NCBI GenBank assembly: GCA_023407175.1
Contig: JAEYMU010000057.1
Location: 62,001 to 126,000 of the forward strand
Length of the DNA: 64,000 nt
Source of the DNA: Bacillota bacterium
GTDB lineage: Bacteria > Bacillota_A > Clostridia > Lachnospirales > Lachnospiraceae
Reading direction: 5' to 3'
Shown here: positions 58,965 to 64,000 of the stretch, one piece after another
Layout: each line of letters starts with the position of its first letter
Numbering within the stretch: the first letter of the stretch is position 1
Program-made: the position numbers and the translations under genes
Notes under the pieces: model-generated
The model's input: only the letters and a program-made list of their open reading frames with translations
Database searches by the model: none
Told to the model about the DNA's origin: nothing

Positions 58965-61589
58965 TTAAAGGGGAAGTGTAAAGGTAAATACCGCCCCCTT
59001 GTCCTCACGGTTGGCAGCCTCCATTTTCCCCTGATGCGCTTTTACGATGGACATACAGATAGAAAGTCCGATGCCCATTCCCCTGGAGGAATCAGAGGTA
59101 CGCTTTCCATTTGAAACATAGGATTCAAACAGATAAGGGAAATCCTGTTCCGGTATCCCCTCTCCATTGTCGTTGACTTCAAAAACTGCATAATCTCCTT
59201 CTTTTCTTAAGGAAACATCAATCACAGTTTCTCCCGAATGCTTGATGGCATTTTCAACCAGATTGATGATGACCTGCTCAATCAGAGTTGCATCCATTGG
59301 GACCATCAAAAGCTCCTCCGGAACAGAGACGGTGATTTTCTGATCAGGGAAGCGCTTCCTGGTTCTTCCGATGGCAGCAGCTACGATTTCCTCTGCCGCC
59401 TCAGGAGTTTTGGTCACATTAGCCGTATCCTCATTTATTCGGGTAACGGAAAGCAGATTTTCCACCATTCGTATCAGCCACTGGGAGTCCTCCCGGATGT
59501 GTAAAATCAACTGATCCCTCGTGGCATCATTCAAGGTTCCCTTATTTTCAAGGATTGCCGAGCTGGCGCCAAGTATTCCGGTCAGCGGGGTACGAAGATC
59601 ATGGGAAATAGCACGCAGCAGGTTACTTCTCATCTTCTCCTTCTCTGTCTCAATTAGAATTGTACGCTGCTCATCGGATAATCTCTGGCGCTCCAGAGCC
59701 ATCGCCACCAGGGAGGTTATTCTACGTATGAAGGAGCGGCTGGCATGATCGACCTTAATTTCATTCGGGCAGGCAATGCCAAGGACCGCCAATACATTTC
59801 CCTGAAATGTCACCGGCATATAGGAGGCTTTTGCTTCCATGAAGGTATCTGTTCCCGCACCGGCCCGTTTTTGATTTAGAAAGACCCAGTGAGCCACCTC
59901 GCTTTCCTTTGGAGACAACAGATAGGAGGCATCCGCATCCTGCTCGGACTGTTTCAATATTCCCGGCGTGCCATGCTCAGGGTCCTGTGTATAAAAGATA
60001 ACGGAGCGTCCGAAAATCTTGACGATATATTCATTGGTAAGGTCAACAATATTATCCAGCCCTCTGGTAACTAAAAGCCTTTTATTAATCTCATATAACA
60101 CCTCTGTACGCTGCTCCCTGCTTTGGGACAGCTCTACCTGTGACTTGATCCTCACAGTCATCGTACCAATGATTAAGGAGGTCAGCAGCATAACGGCAAA
60201 GGTAATCGGATAATCCCGTTGAAAGACATCCAGGGTATAGAGCGGTTCAATAAACAGGAAATTATCCAGCAGAACGCAAAGCACTGAAGCAGCCAGCCCA
60301 TAGATATATCCATTCGTAATCCTTGATATAATCAGTATGGCCATAATATAGAGCATAATGATATTTTGGTTTTTAAAATCGATCGTGGTCAGAAGCCCGG
60401 CGATGATGGTCGTGGCTAAAATAACTACAAGAGTTTTCAGCGTATCCCGCAGGGAGAAGGTGATGCTTCTGCCAGGATGGCGTTTTTCTGACCTACGGTA
60501 GATTTTATGACCAGAGCTGTCCGGAATAATATGTATTTCCGTATTATTTAATAGAGAAATTAACTTATCTTCCAGATCAGGCTCAAATAAATTCAGGAAA
60601 TCCTTATGGCTTCGGCTCTTTCCTATTACAATGTTGGTGATGCCGGACAGCTTTGCATACTGTGCAACGGTAGCGGCAATATCCATGCCGTTAAGAGTCG
60701 TAATTTCAGCGCCAAGCTGCTCCGCAAGCTCGATATTGGCCTGCAGGGATTTCTTCTCCTCATTGGTAAGCTTATCATTATCCCGGTTATCCACATAGAC
60801 GGCAACCCAGGGGGCATGAAAGGCTTCGGCGGTTCTGGCCGTCCATCGGATACACCTGGCCGAGGAGGGCGAGGTGCTGATGCAAACCAGAAGCTTTGTA
60901 TTAGTGGTTTTATCCGAAAGCATACCTTCATTCTGGTTATTATGACTGATACGGTCAGCAGCCTTTCTCATGGCTATCTCACGAAGCAGCCTTAGATTTT
61001 CCTTGTTCAGGCACTCGATAAATTTATTTTCTTCGTAAATCCGCTTTGCCTTGTTCTGATCCAGACGCCGCAGAAGCTCATCCGGCTCAATGTCGATGAG
61101 CTTGACCTTATCGGCATAATCAAAGATATAATCCGGTACCGTCTCCGTCTCGGATACGAGGGTAATGGCTTGGACGATATCATTCAGACTTTCGATGTTC
61201 TGAACATTAACCGTAGTATATACATCAATACCGGAATTTAGTAATTCTTCAATATCCTGATACCTCTTTTTATTGCGTACGCCTAATTCATTGGAGTGCG
61301 CCAGCTCGTCAATCAAAATCAATTTGGGCTTTCTGATTAAAGCGGCGTCCAGGTCAAATTCATAGCGTCTTGTTCCCTCACGCTCAATCACCTTGCTGGG
61401 CAATACAGGAATCTTGCCCAGAAGCTCCAGGGTCTCCGCACTGGTGGCGGACTTTATATAACCTGCAATCACATCGATACCATTTTGGTACTGCTCCTGA
61501 GCATCATCCAGCATGGCATAGGTTTTTCCTACCCCCGGTGCATATCCAAAGAATATTTTCAGCCGACCTCTACTCACCTTTTCCATCAA
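58965..61589 (-). CDS. kdpD: Sensor histidine kinase KdpD
   Basis: This 874-residue protein is a full-length KdpD: N-terminal KdpD domain with Walker A GYAPGVGKTYAML (residues 15-27), a universal-stress-like domain (about 225-360), four membrane segments (about 390-480), a GAF-like domain, then HisKA with the phosphorylated His at about 663 (RAISHDLRTP) and HATPase (NLVENAIKHS, NDNGEGIP, GMGIGLSI). It responds to potassium limitation or osmotic stress; in several Firmicutes the stress domain binds c-di-AMP. It lies 130 bases before kdpE. kdpFABC is absent here, so the pair may act on a distant operon. Confidence 0.94.
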   Translation of the reverse strand: MMEKVSRGRLKIFFGYAPGVGKTYAMLDDAQEQYQNGIDVIAGYIKSATSAETLELLGKIPVLPSKVIEREGTRRYEFDLDAALIRKPKLILIDELAHSNELGVRNKKRYQDIEELLNSGIDVYTTVNVQNIESLNDIVQAITLVSETETVPDYIFDYADKVKLIDIEPDELLRRLDQNKAKRIYEENKFIECLNKENLRLLREIAMRKAADRISHNNQNEGMLSDKTTNTKLLVCISTSPSSARCIRWTARTAEAFHAPWVAVYVDNRDNDKLTNEEKKSLQANIELAEQLGAEITTLNGMDIAATVAQYAKLSGITNIVIGKSRSHKDFLNLFEPDLEDKLISLLNNTEIHIIPDSSGHKIYRRSEKRHPGRSITFSLRDTLKTLVVILATTIIAGLLTTIDFKNQNIIMLYIMAILIISRITNGYIYGLAASVLCVLLDNFLFIEPLYTLDVFQRDYPITFAVMLLTSLIIGTMTVRIKSQVELSQSREQRTEVLYEINKRLLVTRGLDNIVDLTNEYIVKIFGRSVIFYTQDPEHGTPGILKQSEQDADASYLLSPKESEVAHWVFLNQKRAGAGTDTFMEAKASYMPVTFQGNVLAVLGIACPNEIKVDHASRSFIRRITSLVAMALERQRLSDEQRTILIETEKEKMRSNLLRAISHDLRTPLTGILGASSAILENKGTLNDATRDQLILHIREDSQWLIRMVENLLSVTRINEDTANVTKTPEAAEEIVAAAIGRTRKRFPDQKITVSVPEELLMVPMDATLIEQVIINLVENAIKHSGETVIDVSLRKEGDYAVFEVNDNGEGIPEQDFPYLFESYVSNGKRTSDSSRGMGIGLSICMSIVKAHQGKMEAANREDKGAVFTFTLPL

Positions 61590-61695
61590 AAATCCCCATT
61601 TCTTCTATCTCTGTTTCTCTTATTTTAAGCAAAAGCCCGAAAAATTACAAGTTTCCTATAAGAAAAAAGATTAAAATACCAAATATCATTTATAA

Positions 61696-61724
61696 TTGAA
61701 ATATCCAATATTATCATTTATAAT
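61696..61724 (+). promoter_or_regulatory. Promoter of tyrS
   Basis: TTGAAA (61696-61701) and TATAAT (61719-61724) are 17 bases apart. The leader of about 100 bases is too short for a canonical T-box and I see no T-box sequence or terminator in it. Confidence 0.65.
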
Positions 61725-61829
61725 ATTTCTAGCTATGTATATAGGCTGAACTAAGTTTTTTATACCTACGAAAAAACAGGAGCCTGGCTTATATCGATAT
61801 GATTTCATTAATTCTTAAGGAGGAATAAC

Positions 61830-63059
61830 ATGTCAGCCAATGTTTATGACATATTACAGGAACGCGGATTTATCGAACAGACCACCCATGAGGAAATCCG
61901 GGAAATATTAGGAAAGGAATCCGTTACCTTTTATATAGGCTTTGATGCAACTGCCGACAGTTTAACCGCAGGACATTTTCTTACCGTAATGGCAATGATG
62001 CATATGCAGAAGGCGGGACACAAGCCCATTGCACTTCTTGGCGGCGGTACAACCATGATCGGTGACCCCACCGGTAAATCCGATATGCGTACCCTGATGA
62101 CAAAGGAAACCATCCAGCATAATGCAGATTGTTTTCAGAAGCAGCTTTCCAAATTCATCGACTTTTCCAATGGCAATGCTATTCTTGCCAATAATGCGGA
62201 CTGGCTTCTGGATTTGAATTATGTGGAATTCCTTAGGGAGATCGGAATACACTTCTCCGTCAATAAAATGCTTACTGCGGAATGCTATAAGCAGCGTATG
62301 GAAAAGGGACTTACCTTCTTTGAATTCAACTATATGCTGATGCAGTCCTACGATTTCTGGAAGCTGAACAAGCTGTACGGCTGTACCCTGCAGTTAGGCG
62401 GCAACGACCAGTGGTCGAATATCCTGGGCGGTGTGGATTTGATCCGCCGCAAGGAGCAAAAGCCTGCCTTCGGTCTCACCTTCAAGCTTTTGACCACCAG
62501 TGAGGGCGTTAAGATGGGTAAGACAATGAAGGGTGCTGTCTGGCTGGACCCGAATAAAACCAGCCCCTATGAGTTCTACCAGTACTGGAGAAATATTGAG
62601 GATGTTAAGGTAGAGGAATGTCTGGCACTGCTTACCTTCCTGCCGATGGACGAGGTAAAAAGGCTTGGTGCCCTTAAGGACGCCGAGATTAACTCTGCAA
62701 AAGAAGTACTTGCCTTTGAAATCACCAAAATTGTTCATGGAGAGGAAGAGGCAATTAAGGCCCAGGAGGCCGCCAGAGCTTTATTCGGCGGTGGTTTAAA
62801 ATCAGAGGATATTCCCACTACCTCCTACCCTGCTTCCCGTTTTGATGAAGGCATTGACCTGATCACCCTGATGTGTGATGCAAAGCTTGCCAGCTCCCGC
62901 TCCGATGCAAGACGTACGATTCAGCAGGGAGGCGTAACGGTAAATGATATTAAGATTTCAGATTTTGACAGTGTCTTTACCAGCAAGGATTTTGACTCCG
63001 ACGGAGCGCTGCTGGTCAGAAAGGGAAAGAAGGCCTTCCACCGTTTTAATGTTCAGTAG
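61830..63059 (+). CDS. tyrS: Tyrosyl-tRNA synthetase
   Basis: This 409-residue class I synthetase has the HIGH-equivalent segment [15 protein letters not shown] near residue 45, the tyrosine-binding region [23 protein letters not shown], and a KMSKS-equivalent VKMGKTMKG near residue 233. A C-terminal S4 RNA-binding domain is seen ([18 protein letters not shown]). AAGGAGG lies seven bases before the ATG. It charges tRNA-Tyr and is essential unless a second copy exists. Confidence 0.96.
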   Translation: MSANVYDILQERGFIEQTTHEEIREILGKESVTFYIGFDATADSLTAGHFLTVMAMMHMQKAGHKPIALLGGGTTMIGDPTGKSDMRTLMTKETIQHNADCFQKQLSKFIDFSNGNAILANNADWLLDLNYVEFLREIGIHFSVNKMLTAECYKQRMEKGLTFFEFNYMLMQSYDFWKLNKLYGCTLQLGGNDQWSNILGGVDLIRRKEQKPAFGLTFKLLTTSEGVKMGKTMKGAVWLDPNKTSPYEFYQYWRNIEDVKVEECLALLTFLPMDEVKRLGALKDAEINSAKEVLAFEITKIVHGEEEAIKAQEAARALFGGGLKSEDIPTTSYPASRFDEGIDLITLMCDAKLASSRSDARRTIQQGGVTVNDIKISDFDSVFTSKDFDSDGALLVRKGKKAFHRFNVQ

Positions 63060-63149
63060 AGGATATGATAAGCCGGATCAATCACCAGAAAGCTTAAGTA
63101 TATATCATATGCAAGGAATTAAAAAATTCTAAGGATTGGAGTTGATTTT

Positions 63150-64000
63150 ATGCCCTGGTGTCCACAATGTAAGCAAGAGTATCAAGAGGGTTATACAACC
63201 TGCAAGGACTGTAAGATCGATCTTGTAGAGAATCTGGAGGAAGCCGCAGTAGAGTTTGTACCCTTTTTTCAGGCTGATGACGAGAAAATAGCCCGAAAGC
63301 TGGCCAGCTTTTTTGAATATTCCGGCCTGCCCAGCGAGGTAAGCTATGATGAAGAATATGAATTGTACAATGTTTCTATTCCGCCGGAGATGGAAAAGGA
63401 TGCCCGAAAGCTCTATGAAGCCTTCTACTTCGTTGAAGCAGAACGTGTGATGAATGAAAAAGGCAAAAAGAAGCCGGAAACAGAGGAAGATGCCGAAGAA
63501 TTGACCGAAGAGGCTGCCGAAGTCTCGGATGGTGAAGCTCCAGAGGCGGATGCAACTGCTGATGCCGAGGAGGATGCCTCTCTGGAGGAGGATTATTCGG
63601 ACGAAATTCCCAGTGATGATATCTCCGTATCCGGTGTACAAAGAAGTGAAAACAGCGTATATGTTATGAAGTACGACCAATATAAGGATTTGACCGGAAC
63701 GGTTTGGATTTTTGCATTCTTTGGTATCGCAGGTATCATTTTTGTCATCCTGAACCTAACAAAGATTATCACCTTCCTGAATGGCTGGCTGCCCAATCTG
63801 GTTATGGGCGCCCTGTTCCTGTTTTTTATCATTGTTGCGATAACCACCGGCCGTAAGGCAAAAAGGGTACGCAGCGAGATTGATGCTGAGAACATACTTA
63901 CCAGAGATATTAATAATTGGCTTAAGGCAAATGTAACCGAAGAGTTTCTGGCTTCCGTCCATAATGACAATATTTCTGATGAAGCAAATTATATCCGCAG
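63150..64000 (+). CDS. Zinc-ribbon membrane protein, 3' end cut by window
   Basis: I translated this frame by hand: it is open from ATG 63150, with GGAG eight bases upstream, to the window edge (283 codons). It begins MPWCPQCKQEY and has CKDCK, a four-cysteine zinc ribbon. Then follow a DUF2007-like signal-transducing segment (EFVPFFQADDEKIARKLASF), a long acidic Glu/Asp/Ala linker (about 110-155) and two membrane segments near 190 and 215 (TVWIFAFFGIAGIIFVIL and NLVMGALFLFFIIVAI). Function unknown. It follows tyrS by 90 bases. Confidence 0.75.
   Translation, partial: MPWCPQCKQEYQEGYTTCKDCKIDLVENLEEAAVEFVPFFQADDEKIARKLASFFEYSGLPSEVSYDEEYELYNVSIPPEMEKDARKLYEAFYFVEAERVMNEKGKKKPETEEDAEELTEEAAEVSDGEAPEADATADAEEDASLEEDYSDEIPSDDISVSGVQRSENSVYVMKYDQYKDLTGTVWIFAFFGIAGIIFVILNLTKIITFLNGWLPNLVMGALFLFFIIVAITTGRKAKRVRSEIDAENILTRDINNWLKANVTEEFLASVHNDNISDEANYIR

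Noticed and set aside
61725..61829. T-box riboswitch in front of tyrS
   Set aside because: The leader is about 100 bases, with no T-box consensus and no terminator/antiterminator pair.
1..64000. tRNA or rRNA genes
   Set aside because: I saw no tRNA-like cloverleaf with a TTCGANTC arm and no rRNA segments, though a visual search can miss a single tRNA.

Overview
The window reads as a chromosomal segment of a low-GC anaerobic Firmicute, most likely a Lachnospiraceae/Lachnoclostridium-type clostridium. The basis is strong AGGAGG-type ribosome binding sites, AT-rich spacers, the conserved clostridial housekeeping order on the right (rsfS, yqeK, nadD, yhbY, obg, rpmA, prp, rplU, then RNase E/G and the TIGR03936/TIGR03960 pair), an L27 with an N-terminal extension next to its protease Prp, and a Gram-positive-style LexA region. 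The species is not named from sequence alone.

Layout. 1-4.8 kb: the 3'-truncated gene of a secreted N-acetylmuramoyl-L-alanine amidase (minus), a TtcA-like tRNA thiolation enzyme and a stand-alone tyrosine recombinase (plus). 4.8-37 kb: an accessory island, mostly minus strand. It holds an ATPase plus HNH pair resembling Septu (PtuA/PtuB); a tightly coupled five-gene operon made of three tyrosine-recombinase-like proteins, a coiled-coil protein and a 13-module zinc-ribbon protein; a second, 9-module zinc-ribbon gene preceded by a decayed copy of the coiled-coil gene; a regulatory cassette of HTH proteins around a ParB-like protein; a type I restriction-modification operon (hsdM, hsdS, a Ser/Thr kinase, hsdR) ending in a frameshifted TIR gene; and a large P-loop GTPase-like protein with a small partner, preceded by a putative structured RNA that has its own promoter and terminator. 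Then comes a graveyard (32.4-36.2 kb) with two more zinc-ribbon 3' relics, an rpmB copy, a methyltransferase relic, a truncated IS3-family transposase and an amber-interrupted aminoglycoside-phosphotransferase-like gene. 37-45.5 kb: envelope and stress genes (tandem GNAT, secreted BACON protein, heterodimeric ABC exporter, LytTR/LiaF-like pair, phosphodiester glycosidase). 45.6-64 kb: LysM protein, SOS regulator lexA, the housekeeping cluster, KdpDE, tyrS and a zinc-ribbon membrane protein cut by the window end.

How the parts fit. The 15.9-7.5 kb operon is the best candidate for an undescribed system. Its genes overlap or abut, a 21-bp palindrome covers the -10 box, and relics of the same family occur at three other places within 27 kb, so it behaves like a mobile unit with repeated turnover. 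The ATPase-HNH pair lies just downstream on the same strand and could be cargo. The RM operon with an embedded kinase and a terminal TIR gene is a second unusual arrangement. Functions of these accessory systems are inferred from domains and context; no database search was possible.
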